In this document: positions 1 through 8,037 of the stretch, piece after piece
Position numbering within the stretch: the first letter of the stretch is position 1
Layout of the letters: the number at the start of each line of letters is the position of its first letter
DNA from: Clavibacter zhangzhiyongii
GTDB lineage: Bacteria; Actinomycetota; Actinomycetes; Actinomycetales; Microbacteriaceae
NCBI RefSeq assembly: GCF_014775655.1
Contig: NZ_CP061274.1
Location: forward strand, 1,240,001 to 1,304,000
DNA length: 64,000 bases
Reading direction: 5' to 3'
Program-made: the position numbers and the translations under genes
The notes under the pieces: model-generated
Told to the model about the DNA's origin: nothing
The model's input: the letters and a program-made list of their open reading frames with translations, nothing else
Databases searched by the model: none

Positions 1-309
1 CGACTCGAACACCTGGCGGTGCGAGGCCTCGTGGGCGAGGAAGGCGAACTGGGTGAAGATGATGCCGAGACCCGCGGCGATGAGCAGCTGGAACCAGCTG
101 TCGCCGAGGAGCACGAAGCCGACGCCGAGGCCCACGAGGGCCGCGGTGACGCCGGAGAACATGAGGACGTAGAAGCCGACGCGGCGGTTCAGCAGTCCGG
201 CGTCGCGGACCGTGTTGAGGAGGCCCGAGTACTCGGTGGTGGGGTTGGCTCCGCCGCCGCGCTTGGGGCGGGTGAGCACGATGCGGGGTGCTGCGGTGGT
301 GTCAGTCAT
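1..309 (-). CDS. Fatty acid desaturase, N-terminal part (cut by window edge)
   Basis: Only the first 103 residues lie in the window; the gene runs off the left edge. Two hydrophobic stretches (about residues 45-68 and 72-92) lead into HEASH (H93 to H97), the HxxxH first histidine box of membrane diiron fatty acid desaturases. These enzymes insert a double bond into membrane acyl chains using iron, oxygen and an electron donor. The ATG at 309 follows a soluble lead of about 40 residues, as is usual in actinobacterial members. The later histidine boxes are outside the window, so activity and regiospecificity cannot be judged. Family assignment is good; substrate is unknown. Confidence 0.8.
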   Translation of the reverse strand, partial: MTDTTAAPRIVLTRPKRGGGANPTTEYSGLLNTVRDAGLLNRRVGFYVLMFSGVTAALVGLGVGFVLLGDSWFQLLIAAGLGIIFTQFAFLAHEASHRQVFES

Positions 310-543
310 GGTCAGCTCGTTCGTCCGTGGCCTCTCGGCCAGGTGGAGCGGGCCGCCTCGGCGAGCCGCTGTCTGTCGTCGTCGTGGGGGACACGACACG
401 GCGCCGGGATCTGGGGCAACCAGGTCTCACACTCCCATAGGGGCGGACGCTCCGCACCAGGGATACTCACAGCGCGGACGGCGTGTCGCTGTCGATGGAG
501 GACAGCGGCCCCGTCCCACGCGGGCTTACGGGCTGCTGGGCGA

Positions 544-1587
544 CTACGGCACGATGACCGCGCGACCCCGCACGGTGCCCGCCGCGAGCGCCGCGTAGGC
601 GTCCGGGCCGTCGTCGAGGGAGTAGCGCTGGGTCTCGACGGCGACCTGGCCGGAGCGCGCGAGGTCGAGCACCTCGATCAGCTCCGCGCGGCTGCCCCAG
701 TACGGGATGCGGACAGCCGCGTCGAAGGCGATGCGGCCGAAGCCCACCTCGACGGCGCCGCCGCCGATGCCCACGATCGTGACGTCGCCGCCCGCCTCCA
801 CCACGTCGAACGCCGTGGCCATGGTGGGCGTCGCCCCGACGAAGTCGAAGACGGCCTGCACGCCGCGGCCGCCGGTGATCGCCCGGATGCCGTCGGCGGC
901 GTCCGCGTCGCTGATGACCGTGTGGTGCGCCCCGACGTGGCGGGCGAGCTCGAGCTTCTCGTCGTTGAGGTCGAGCGCGATGACCGTGGCGCCGCTCAGG
1001 GCGCGGAGGATCTGGATCCCGACGTGACCGAGGCCGCCCGTGCCGATGACGACCGCGAAGGTGCCCGCGCCGAGCTTCGGCAGCGAGGCCTTGATCGCGT
1101 GGTACGGCGTGAGGCCGGCGTCGGTGAGGGAGACGTTCTCGACGGGGTCGAGGTCGCCGAGCGGCACGAGGTGCCGCGGGTCGTCGACGATCATGTACTC
1201 GGCCATGGCGCCGGGGGCGCCGAGCCCGGGAGGCTGGATCCCCTCGGCGGCGGCGTTCTCGCAGTGGTTCTCGCGGCCCTCGGCGCACGCGTGGCAGCGT
1301 CCGCAGCCCCAGGGTCCGTAGACGGCCACGGCGTCCCCCACGGACAGGTGCGCGACGCCCTCGCCGAGCTCCTCGACGACGCCCGCGCCCTCGTGGCCGA
1401 GCGTGAGGGGGAGCGGGTAGCCCGCGGCGCGGTACTCCTCCTCCGAGAGGCCCATGACGTACTCGTCCGAGTGGCACACGCCGGCGGCGGTGACGCGGAG
1501 GAGCACCTCGCCGGGGCCGGGCGTCGGCTTCTCGATCTCGACGACCTCGGGGTGGGATCCGATGCGGGTGTACTGGAGCGCCTTCAT
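544..1587 (-). CDS. Zinc-dependent alcohol dehydrogenase, NAD(P)-binding (MDR superfamily)
   Basis: 347 residues, the normal size for a medium-chain zinc alcohol dehydrogenase that oxidises alcohols or reduces aldehydes with NAD(P). The GroES-like half carries the catalytic-zinc residues C38 (GVCHSDE) and H65 (LGHEGAG) and the four structural-zinc cysteines C95, C98, C101 and C109 in the standard C-x2-C-x2-C-x7-C spacing. The Rossmann half has GTGGLGHVG near residue 183. The last residues form a typical GRAVIVP end. It is a monocistronic gene with no clear Shine-Dalgarno; a -10 hexamer ends six bases before the ATG, so the message is probably leaderless. Substrate cannot be told from sequence. 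Confidence 0.9.
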   Translation of the reverse strand: MKALQYTRIGSHPEVVEIEKPTPGPGEVLLRVTAAGVCHSDEYVMGLSEEEYRAAGYPLPLTLGHEGAGVVEELGEGVAHLSVGDAVAVYGPWGCGRCHACAEGRENHCENAAAEGIQPPGLGAPGAMAEYMIVDDPRHLVPLGDLDPVENVSLTDAGLTPYHAIKASLPKLGAGTFAVVIGTGGLGHVGIQILRALSGATVIALDLNDEKLELARHVGAHHTVISDADAADGIRAITGGRGVQAVFDFVGATPTMATAFDVVEAGGDVTIVGIGGGAVEVGFGRIAFDAAVRIPYWGSRAELIEVLDLARSGQVAVETQRYSLDDGPDAYAALAAGTVRGRAVIVP

Positions 1588-1593
1588 GCCCCC

Positions 1594-1599
1594 ACGGTA
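1594..1599 (-). promoter_or_regulatory. -10 hexamer TACCGT, leaderless promoter of the alcohol dehydrogenase
   Basis: Read on the minus strand, TACCGT is followed by six bases and the ATG at 1587, placing +1 at the A of the start codon. No recognisable -35. Confidence 0.6.
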
Positions 1600-1635
1600 T
1601 TCCTCAAGTGGGGGAACTCGCTGGACGCGGCTGGA

Positions 1636-2375
1636 TCAGGGCAGGCGGCTGCCGTGCGGGGGATCCACGGGCGGCGACTGCGGGTGCTCGGATCCGAGGA
1701 GGGCGAGCTCGGCGTCGGCGGCGTCGCGCAGGAGGGCCATGGGGCCGGCGAGGCGGCACGTCGTGACGACGCCGCTCACGCACGTGACCGCGTACAGGGT
1801 GACGAGGAGGATCTGGTGGGCGGCTGCCCCGGCCAGCAGGAGGACGGGAGCCGCGACGAGCGCCGCGACCACCGAGAGGAGCGCCGTGGGCACGCCGATC
1901 GCGCCGGACGCGATCGCGCGGCGGGACTCCACCGCGACCCTCTCGGCGGTCCCGGGCGCCAGCGCCACGCGGCCGCGGGCATCCACGGAGCGCTCGAGGA
2001 GCGCCGCGTCCCGCCAGTGCGGGTGCGATCCCGGCGCGGAGCCGAGGCGGCGCGAGGCGCGCGCCAGCCAGATGGCGAAGGGAACGAGCCCACGACGGCG
2101 GCGATGACGAGCGCGACGCCCACGGCGAGACCGGTGTCGTCGCCGTCGCCGTCCCCGTCGTCCATGCCGAGGAGCAGGGCGCGGAGGAGCAGGGCGGACG
2201 TCATGCCGGCGAGCACCGCCGCGACGAGCGCGAGGAGACGGCGGCGCGGCGTGAGGACCTCGGCCGACCACGCGGCGGTGGCGCGGGCGCCGATGCGGGC
2301 GAGCTCGCGCCTGCCGTGACCCCGGTCGGCCGAGGTGGCGCCGTCGTGCGCCTGCGCATGCTCGTGCGGGCTCAC
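1636..2375 (-). pseudogene. Frameshifted paralog of the upstream four-TM membrane protein
   Basis: Downstream twin of the protein at 2372-3112. Its GTG start overlaps the twin's TGA stop (GTGA at 2372-2375), so the two were translationally coupled. About 95 codons read in frame (TPRRR region and two membrane segments); the reading frame that matches the twin's second half (WLARASRRLG, HWRDAALLERSVD, LAPGTAERVAVESRRAI, and the same PPHGSRLP end) then lies in another frame. Adding one C to the CCC at 2089-2091 restores a continuous protein matching the twin throughout. As sequenced, translation would go out of frame and end at 1776, losing the last two membrane segments. This is a real inactivating deletion or a homopolymer sequencing error. 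Function of the family is not recognised. Confidence 0.75.
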
Positions 2376-3112
2376 GGGAGCCGGCTGCCGTGCGGAGGGA
2401 CGACGGGCGGCGCCTGCGTGCGCTCGGACTCGGGGAGGGCGAGCTCGGCGTCCGCGGCGTCGCGGAGGAGGGCCATGCGGCCGGCGGTGCGGGCCGCGGT
2501 CCAGAGGCCGGAGAGGCCGAGGAAGAGGTACGCGGGTGTCAGCAGCATCTGCACGCTGGCCTCGCCCTGCAGGAGCCAGGCGGGGATGAGGCCGAGGATC
2601 GCGAGGACGAGGAGCGTGGCGGCGGGCACCCCGATCGCGGCGGCCGCGATGGCGCGGCGCGCCTCGACCGCGACGCGCTCCGCCGTGCCGGGTGCGAGCG
2701 TCACCCTGCCGGCCGGGTCGACGGCGCGGTCGATCAGCGCGGCATCGCGCCACCGCGGGTGGTCCCCGGCGGCCGAAGGCAGGCGTCGCGACGCCCGGAC
2801 CATCCAGATGGTCAGCAGGACGGCGACGGCGAGGGCGCCGACGGCGAGGCCCAGGACCGCCGCGAGGGCCGTCTCGTCGCCGACCGAGTCGTCGGTGCGG
2901 AGGAAGAGGGCGCGGAGGGGGATGGTCGCCGCGACCGTGACGGCGAGGAGGACGATCGCGGCGAGCGTCCGGCGCCGCGGGGTCACGACGCGGGCGATCC
3001 AGGCGATGAGCGTCCGGGCGCCGATGCGCAGGAGGGGCCGACGACCGGGGGCGGCATCGCGGCCGGCGGTCGTGGCGTCGACGTCGCCCGCGGTCGTGTC
3101 GTCGGCGGTCAT
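2372..3112 (-). CDS. Hypothetical four-TM membrane protein (intact member of a tandem pair)
   Basis: 246 residues, not assignable to a named family. Visible features are an acidic, Thr/Ala-rich N-terminus; a basic TPRRR stretch before a first membrane segment (about 45-66); a second segment ending in WMVRASRRL; a cytosolic block containing WRDAALIDRAVDP and LAPGTAERVAVEARRAI; and two more membrane segments before an Arg/Glu-rich tail ending HGSRLP. The ATG at 3112 is preferred over one 13 codons upstream because GGGAGG sits five bases before it. The next gene starts inside its stop codon and is a frameshifted copy, so the pair arose by tandem duplication. The role is unknown; the topology suggests a membrane accessory protein. 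Confidence 0.65.
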   Translation of the reverse strand: MTADDTTAGDVDATTAGRDAAPGRRPLLRIGARTLIAWIARVVTPRRRTLAAIVLLAVTVAATIPLRALFLRTDDSVGDETALAAVLGLAVGALAVAVLLTIWMVRASRRLPSAAGDHPRWRDAALIDRAVDPAGRVTLAPGTAERVAVEARRAIAAAAIGVPAATLLVLAILGLIPAWLLQGEASVQMLLTPAYLFLGLSGLWTAARTAGRMALLRDAADAELALPESERTQAPPVVPPHGSRLP

Positions 3113-3247
3113 GCGGGCCTCCCTGTGGGGCCGATGGGCGGCCCCGTCCATCCTCCCGGGCGCGCGTCCTCCCGACGGACCGGCGTGCGTCCCCTCTCCG
3201 GGGGCGGGACCGGACCGGGCCGACGTCCCGAGCCCCCATGAGCGGGG

Positions 3248-3286
3248 CGCGGCGTCCCGGCATTACCGCTCGCGGAGGACGCCGCG
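3248..3286 (+). promoter_or_regulatory. 10-bp inverted repeat upstream of the diiron/CDGSH operon
   Basis: CGCGGCGTCC at 3248-3257 and its exact complement at 3277-3286 flank a 19-base spacer and end 42 bases before the ATG at 3329. This could be an operator, an mRNA hairpin, or chance in GC-rich DNA. Confidence 0.3.
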
Positions 3287-3328
3287 ACACGCCCGGCTGG
3301 CCCGATGGGGGCGGTGCAAGGTGGAGGC

Positions 3329-4441
3329 ATGACCGATCTGCTCGACACCGCCCACGAAGCGGTCCGCATCCTCCCCTCACCCGTCCCCGCCGCGCGCGGC
3401 CCGCTGAGCGCCGCGCTCCTCGCCGACCTGCTCGGGGGCGGCGCCGTCCCCGCCGGTCCGTCGCCCGACTTCGCCGCGCTCGCCGCCGAGGCGCTCGCCG
3501 CCGCGGACGACGTCGTCCGCGACGACGACGTGCAGCTGGCGCTCTTCTGCCTCTACGAGCTGCACCACGCGGGCCTCGAGGGCGTCGACGACGACCGCGA
3601 GTGGGACCCGCGGCTCATCGCCGTGCGGGGGATCCTCGAGGCCGCCTTCGAGGCCGCCCTCCGCGACCGGGTCACCGTCCCCGAGCGCCCGGAGCCGACC
3701 TCCGGCGGCGTCGCCGCGGCGCTCTTCGCCCTCACGTCGGCGGACTCCGGCCCCTCGCTCTCGCGCTTCGTCGCGCGCAAGGCCACCGCGGAGCAGCTCC
3801 GCGAGTTCCTCGTCCACCGCTCGATCTACACGCTCGGCGAGGCGGACCCGCACTCCTGGGCCATCCCGCGGCTCCGGGGCCGCGCCAAGGCCGCGATGGT
3901 GGAGATCCAGGCCGACGAGTACGGCGGCGGGCGCCCCGAGCGCGTGCACGCGACGATCTTCGGCGCGACGCTCCGCGGCGTCGGCCTCGACGACCGCTAC
4001 GGCCGCTACCTCGACGACGTGCCGGCGATCACCCTCGCGTCGTCCAACGCCATGTCGCTCTTCGGCCTGCACCGCCGTCTCCGCGGCGCCATCGTCGGCC
4101 ACCTCGCCGCGTTCGAGATGACCTCGAGCGTGCCGAGCCGCCTCTACGCGAGCGGGATCCGCCGCCTCGGCTTCGGCGACGACGTCGCCTGGTACTACGA
4201 CGAGCACGTCGAGGCCGACGCGGTGCACGAGCAGATCGCGGCCCACGACCTCGCGGGCGGGCTCGTCGAGTCCGAGCCGCAGCTCCTCGACGACGTGCTC
4301 TTCGGCGCGGCCGCGTGCCTGGAGGTCGAGGGCTGGGTCGGCGCGCACGTGCTGTCGAGCTGGCAGGCCGGGCGCACGTCGTTGCGCGAGGGGTCGACCG
4401 CGGCCTCGGGCGCGGCGGCTGCCGCTGCGGCCGCGGCGTGA
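3329..4441 (+). CDS. Haem-oxygenase-like diiron oxidase family protein (iron-containing redox enzyme)
   Basis: 370 residues with the helical haem-oxygenase/TenA-like fold signature of the iron-containing redox enzyme family. The expected C-terminal ligand block is present: E263 in AAFEMTS and the H293-x3-D297-x2-H300 pattern in DEHVEADAVHE; further acidic/His candidates lie in REFLVHRS and EIQADEYGGG. Relatives use a labile diiron centre and oxygen for oxidative chemistry; this protein's substrate is unknown. The ATG at 3329 has GGTGGAGG just upstream. The C-terminus is an Ala-rich tail of low complexity. Its TGA overlaps the GTG start of the CDGSH iron-sulfur gene, so the two are made together and the CDGSH protein may pass electrons or iron to it (inference). 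Confidence 0.75.
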   Translation: MTDLLDTAHEAVRILPSPVPAARGPLSAALLADLLGGGAVPAGPSPDFAALAAEALAAADDVVRDDDVQLALFCLYELHHAGLEGVDDDREWDPRLIAVRGILEAAFEAALRDRVTVPERPEPTSGGVAAALFALTSADSGPSLSRFVARKATAEQLREFLVHRSIYTLGEADPHSWAIPRLRGRAKAAMVEIQADEYGGGRPERVHATIFGATLRGVGLDDRYGRYLDDVPAITLASSNAMSLFGLHRRLRGAIVGHLAAFEMTSSVPSRLYASGIRRLGFGDDVAWYYDEHVEADAVHEQIAAHDLAGGLVESEPQLLDDVLFGAAACLEVEGWVGAHVLSSWQAGRTSLREGSTAASGAAAAAAAAA

Positions 4442-4710
4442 GCGCGCTCCCCGCGGACGACGCGGCGGACCGCCCGACGACCGGTCGCGTCCCCGCCGCC
4501 GAGCCGCCGCGGATCATCGCGTACCCCGACGGCCCGCTGCTGGTGCGGGGGGAGTTCGAGATCGTGGATCCGGGGGGCCGGCCCGTGCCGCGCACCCGCC
4601 GGACGGTCGCGCTCTGCCGCTGCGGCGTCTCGTCGATCAAGCCCTACTGCGACGGCACGCACCGCCTGGTCGGGTTCCGCACGGACCCGCCCGCGCCGAC
4701 CGCGGAGTAG
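4438..4710 (+). CDS. CDGSH-type iron-sulfur protein
   Basis: 90 residues. Residues 60-75 fit the CDGSH motif C-x-C-x2-S-x3-P-x-C-D-G-T-H exactly: C60, C62, C71 and H75 are the 3Cys/1His ligands of a redox-active 2Fe-2S cluster. An Ala/Pro-rich N-terminus of about 25 residues and a short strand region (PDGPLLVRGEFEIVDPGG) precede the motif, typical of small bacterial CDGSH proteins that act as electron or cluster carriers in the cytosol. GTG at 4438 overlaps the previous stop by four bases (GTGA), coupling translation to the diiron oxidase-like gene. No transmembrane anchor is present. Confidence 0.9.
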   Translation: MSALPADDAADRPTTGRVPAAEPPRIIAYPDGPLLVRGEFEIVDPGGRPVPRTRRTVALCRCGVSSIKPYCDGTHRLVGFRTDPPAPTAE

Positions 4711-4720
4711 CCGCGCGGCG

Positions 4721-5629
4721 TCAGAGCTGCGCGCCGGGCACCGCGAAGGTGTCGCACGCCGTGGGGCCGCCCGCCCGGCCGGCCTCGAACCAGCGCTGGC
4801 GCTGCTCGGCGGATCCGTGGGTCCAGGTGTGCGGGTCGACCTCGCCGCCGCTCGCCGCCTGGATCCGGTCGTCGCCGACCGCCGCCGCCGCGTCGAGCGC
4901 GTCCCGGACCTCGGCGCCGCTCACCGGCTCGAGGAACGCCGTGCCCGCGTCGTCGCGGATCTGCGAGGCGGCCCCGACCCACGCGCCCGCGTAGCAGTCG
5001 GCCTGCACCTCGAGCCGCACGGAGTCCGACGTCGGGCCGGTGCCGGTGCGGTCGGCGCGGTCGAACGCGCCCGAGAGCTGCTGGATGTGGTGGCCCCACT
5101 CGTGCCCGACGACGTACATCTGCGCGAGCGGCCCGCCGGAGGCGCCGAAGCGCGTGCGCAGCTCGTCGAAGAACGTGGTGTCGACGAAGAGGCGCTGGTC
5201 CGGCGGGCAGTAGAAGGGGCCGGTCGCGCTGGAGGCCTCGCCGCAGCCCGTCGTGGTCGCGGCGTCGAAGAGCGAGAAGCCGGGGGAGACGTAGTCGGCG
5301 ATGCCCACCTCGGGCGCCGCCGTCGTCCAGTACGTGTCGAGCGAGTCGGCGGCGCCGGCCATCCGGCACTCGACGCTCGCGTTGGCCTCCGCGCCGGTGG
5401 TGCAGCCCTCGATGGCCTCGTCCTGCTGCTGTCCGGCGCCGGATCCGCTCCCGCCGCCCGCGCCGCCCACGATGCCGGACAGGTCGACGCCCGTGAACTG
5501 CTGCACGAGGATCACCGCGACCACCACGAGGAGGCCGCCACCGCCGGCCGCGATGCCGGTCGTGCGTCCCCGGCCGCGCCGGCGCGTGACCTTGCTGGTG
5601 TCGATGCGGGCGTCGTCGTCGAAGGTCAT
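4721..5629 (-). CDS. YpfJ-type neutral zinc metallopeptidase, membrane anchored
   Basis: 302 residues. A basic cytosolic N-terminus (RRRGRGR), one membrane segment at about residues 26-44, a Gly/Ser/Gln-rich linker to about 70, then an extracellular peptidase domain. The HExxH zinc motif is present as H176-E177-W-G-H180 in VGHEWGHH, the signature of the putative neutral zinc metallopeptidase family. Several cysteines (C76, C88, C129, C141) may form disulfides outside the cell. Physiological substrate is unknown for the family. It has no Shine-Dalgarno; a -10 hexamer TACGGT ends six bases before the ATG. It converges with the CDGSH gene, leaving only 10 bases between stops. Confidence 0.88.
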   Translation of the reverse strand: MTFDDDARIDTSKVTRRRGRGRTTGIAAGGGGLLVVVAVILVQQFTGVDLSGIVGGAGGGSGSGAGQQQDEAIEGCTTGAEANASVECRMAGAADSLDTYWTTAAPEVGIADYVSPGFSLFDAATTTGCGEASSATGPFYCPPDQRLFVDTTFFDELRTRFGASGGPLAQMYVVGHEWGHHIQQLSGAFDRADRTGTGPTSDSVRLEVQADCYAGAWVGAASQIRDDAGTAFLEPVSGAEVRDALDAAAAVGDDRIQAASGGEVDPHTWTHGSAEQRQRWFEAGRAGGPTACDTFAVPGAQL

Positions 5630-5635
5630 GGATCG

Positions 5636-5641
5636 ACCGTA
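5636..5641 (-). promoter_or_regulatory. -10 hexamer TACGGT, leaderless promoter of the metallopeptidase
   Basis: On the minus strand TACGGT plus six bases precedes the ATG at 5629, placing +1 on the A of ATG. Confidence 0.6.
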
Positions 5642-5717
5642 CCGGCGGCGGGGCCGGTCGTCCGGGGCCGGACGGATGCCGGCTCACGGCCGCGGCGCGC
5701 CTCGGCCCGGGCCGCCC

Positions 5718-6383
5718 TCAGCCGCCGGGGACGGGATCCGCCGCGAGGTCCGGCCGGGCCGCGCGCACCAGGTCGCGCACGCTCTCCACCGCCTCGCGCA
5801 CCACGTCGTGCCCGCCGCGCGGGGTCGCCTGCGCGACGCGGGCCCGGCGGAGGAACCCGTCCCAGTCGCCGCCGCCCGCGCGCAGCGGCCGGGTCGGCGC
5901 GAGCAGCGCAGCGCGGCGGAGCCACACGTCCGGCTCGCCCGCCCAGCGGTCGAGCGCCGCGTCCGCGCGGGCGCGGGCGGATCCGGCCAGGCGCTCGACG
6001 AGCGGGCCGATGACGTCGAGGGCGAGCGGATCCACGAGCGCCCGCAGCCGCGCGTCCCGCACGAAGCCCTCGATGCGCGTGAGGTCGCCGTTGTCGAGCC
6101 GGGCCACGTGCTCCTGCAGCAGCACGACCGCAGCGAGCCGGCGCTCGTACACGCGCGAGCGCCACAGCTCCGACGCGAGCGCCGTCGCCTCGTCGCGGGT
6201 CATGCCGGGGCGTCGACGGCCGAGGTCGCGCACGGTGCCGCGGATCGCGCCGACCGACGCGCCCACGAAGTCGAGGTCCGACCGCAGGCGCTCGTGCTCG
6301 GCGTCGGCGCGGTACCAGGCGCCCTCGCGCTCGAGCGAGGCCGCGACGAAGCCCGCGTCCTCGGCCAGGTGGTCGGGCGTCAT
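5718..6383 (-). CDS. DNA alkylation repair protein (AlkD-like HEAT-repeat family)
   Basis: 221 residues of predominantly helical, Arg/Leu/Ala-rich sequence in the pattern of the AlkD/AlkC HEAT-repeat glycosylases, which flip or excise N3- and N7-alkylated purines. Indicative stretches are SELWRSRVYERRLAAVVLLQEH (helix pair with the conserved W and basic face), DPLALDVIGPLVERL and WLRRAALLAPTRPLR. The ATG at 6383 overlaps the TGA of the upstream epimerase gene (ATGA), so it is the second gene of a two-gene operon. Catalytic activity cannot be confirmed by eye because the family includes inactive members. Confidence 0.7.
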   Translation of the reverse strand: MTPDHLAEDAGFVAASLEREGAWYRADAEHERLRSDLDFVGASVGAIRGTVRDLGRRRPGMTRDEATALASELWRSRVYERRLAAVVLLQEHVARLDNGDLTRIEGFVRDARLRALVDPLALDVIGPLVERLAGSARARADAALDRWAGEPDVWLRRAALLAPTRPLRAGGGDWDGFLRRARVAQATPRGGHDVVREAVESVRDLVRAARPDLAADPVPGG

Positions 6384-7393
6384 CCGGCGAGCGGCGCCGA
6401 GCCCTCGCGGCCGGTGCGGTGCACGAAGGCGCGGCCGAACTCGGCGAGCACGTCCTCGGCCGGATGCGCGGGCGCCCAGCCGAGCACCTCGCGGGCGCGG
6501 GCCGTCGACATCACGGGCACGTTCGCGGCGATGTCGATCCAGCCCGGGTCCGTGCGCTGCACGCGCGCCCGCCAGCTCGCGGAGACGAGGGCCCGGAGCG
6601 CGGGCAGCGGCACGGCCACGACGCGCGCGCCGAGCAGCCGGCCGACGAGCGCCGGGTCGACGACCGGCTCCGCCGCGATGTTGAAGGCGCCCCCTGCGCG
6701 TCGATCGACCGCGCGCCAGAACGCGTCGGCCACGTCCTCGTTGTGCACGACCTGCGACACGAGCTCGCGGGGGAGCGGCAGCACCGGGGTGCGGGTGGCG
6801 GCCCCGAGCCAGCGGGTGGGGATCCGGCGGCCGAGGAACAGGCGCGCGATCTCCGCGGCGGCCTCGTCGTGCATCACGAGCCCGGGGCGCATGCGCGTCA
6901 CGACCACGTCGGGGTGGGCGGCCTCGAAGGCGTCCATCGCGCGCTCGTTCTCGGCCTTGTGCCGTGAGTAGTGGGAGGTGTGGATGCCGCCGGTCGGCCA
7001 CGACTCGTCGCGCGGCCGGTCCTTGGGCGCCGCGCTGTACGCGCCGACGGACGACGCGACGACGACCTGCGGCACCCCGGCCTGCGCCACGGCCTCGAGG
7101 ACGTGGGCCGTGCCGACGACGTTGGTGCGGTGCATCACGCGCTCGCGGTGGTTCGGCTGCAGGGCCCAGCCGAGGTGGATCACGGCGTCGGCGCCGCGCA
7201 TGGTCGCCGCGAGCCCCGAGACCGCGCCCTCCGCGCCGATGTCGGCGAGGCGCCAGGTGACGCCGGCGTACGGCTCCAGCGACGCGTCGGGCATCCGGCG
7301 GGCGACGCCCACGATCTCGACCCCCGCGGCGTGGAGGCGCCGCAGCACCCCGGTCCCCAGGTTCCCGGTCGCTCCGATGACGACGACGCGCAT
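6380..7393 (-). CDS. NAD-dependent epimerase/dehydratase family protein (extended SDR)
   Basis: 337 residues. The N-terminal nucleotide-binding motif GATGNLG follows VVVI at residues 3-6, an adjacent segment contains IHLGWALQPN (the NAD-binding strand), and YSRHK supplies the YxxxK catalytic pair of extended short-chain dehydrogenases. The C-terminal half carries substrate-domain elements such as HNEDVADAF and FNIAAEP. Members act on nucleotide sugars, ketones or aldehydes; the exact substrate is not evident. The ATG at 7393 is chosen because GGAGAGGAG lies just upstream; a longer reading frame starting 14 codons earlier lacks this. It is translationally coupled to the DNA-alkylation-repair gene that follows. 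Confidence 0.85.
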   Translation of the reverse strand: MRVVVIGATGNLGTGVLRRLHAAGVEIVGVARRMPDASLEPYAGVTWRLADIGAEGAVSGLAATMRGADAVIHLGWALQPNHRERVMHRTNVVGTAHVLEAVAQAGVPQVVVASSVGAYSAAPKDRPRDESWPTGGIHTSHYSRHKAENERAMDAFEAAHPDVVVTRMRPGLVMHDEAAAEIARLFLGRRIPTRWLGAATRTPVLPLPRELVSQVVHNEDVADAFWRAVDRRAGGAFNIAAEPVVDPALVGRLLGARVVAVPLPALRALVSASWRARVQRTDPGWIDIAANVPVMSTARAREVLGWAPAHPAEDVLAEFGRAFVHRTGREGSAPLAG

Positions 7394-7521
7394 GCTGCTC
7401 CTCTCCTGCGGACGGGCCCCGACGGGCCGGCGCATCCGCGGGTCCCCTCCATCATGCTCGCCGGTGACGGGCGCGGGGCGGCCGCCCGGGGGACCCCCAG
7501 GCGCGCGCGACCGCGGCCCTC

Positions 7522-8037
7522 TCAGCGGTCGACGGCCTCGATGAGCGATCCCTGCGCGAAGGTCAGCCAGTCGTAGAGGCCGGCGCTCTCGCGCGGCGCA
7601 CGGTCGCGCCAGGCGTCGGCCTCGTCGATCCGCAGCGGCACGGAGATGGCGAGCCGGAGGTCGTTGAGGGTGCGGAGCCAGGCCTGCGCTCCCGTGGGAT
7701 CCAGCACCACGAGGAGGCCGCGCCGGCCGATGCCGCGCGCGTCCGCCTCCGCGAGGGTCGCCTCGACGGTCGTCGCGTTCGCGGCCTTGGCCTCCGTGAG
7801 GTCGGACGCCGTGAAGCGCCGGAACTCGGCGGACGCCTCGGCGTCGTCGGGGTACGCGTCGGGCAGGAGGCGCGCGGCGACGGGGGAGGGCGGGGCGCCG
7901 TCCGCGGCGCCGCCGGTGGTCGCGCCCTCGTCGAGGATCCCGCGGAGCTCGGCGAGCAGCCCGCGCAGCAGCGCGACCTCGTGCGGCTCGAGGTGCGCGG
8001 CGACCGTGCCGTCGGGACGGGCGCGGAAGGCCCTCAC
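7522..8037 (-). CDS. DUF2017 family protein
   Basis: 171 residues. It matches the pattern of the actinobacterial DUF2017 family: an N-terminal strand region with EPHEVALLRGLLAELR, a variable acidic stretch, and a C-terminal helix set ending with ESAGLYDWLTFAQGSLIEAVD. No catalytic motif is visible and the function is unknown. It follows clpS with a 4-base ATGA overlap; this clpS-DUF2017 pairing recurs in actinobacteria and hints at a link to Clp proteolysis, but that is inference. Confidence 0.82.
   Translation of the reverse strand: MRAFRARPDGTVAAHLEPHEVALLRGLLAELRGILDEGATTGGAADGAPPSPVAARLLPDAYPDDAEASAEFRRFTASDLTEAKAANATTVEATLAEADARGIGRRGLLVVLDPTGAQAWLRTLNDLRLAISVPLRIDEADAWRDRAPRESAGLYDWLTFAQGSLIEAVDR

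Noticed and set aside
1599-1603. GGAAT on the minus strand before the alcohol dehydrogenase as a sigma-R site
   Set aside because: No GTT 18 bases downstream; the GGAAT simply adjoins the TACCGT -10.
19-2319. Very long open reading frames on the opposite strand of real genes (for example 19-2319 +, 1776-3380 -, 4817-6013 +, 15322-17184 -)
   Set aside because: High GC at third positions removes stop codons from other frames; translations are Arg/Gly/Ala-rich without motifs, and the opposite frames encode recognisable families. Only the part of 1776-2375 that restores the frameshifted paralog is kept.
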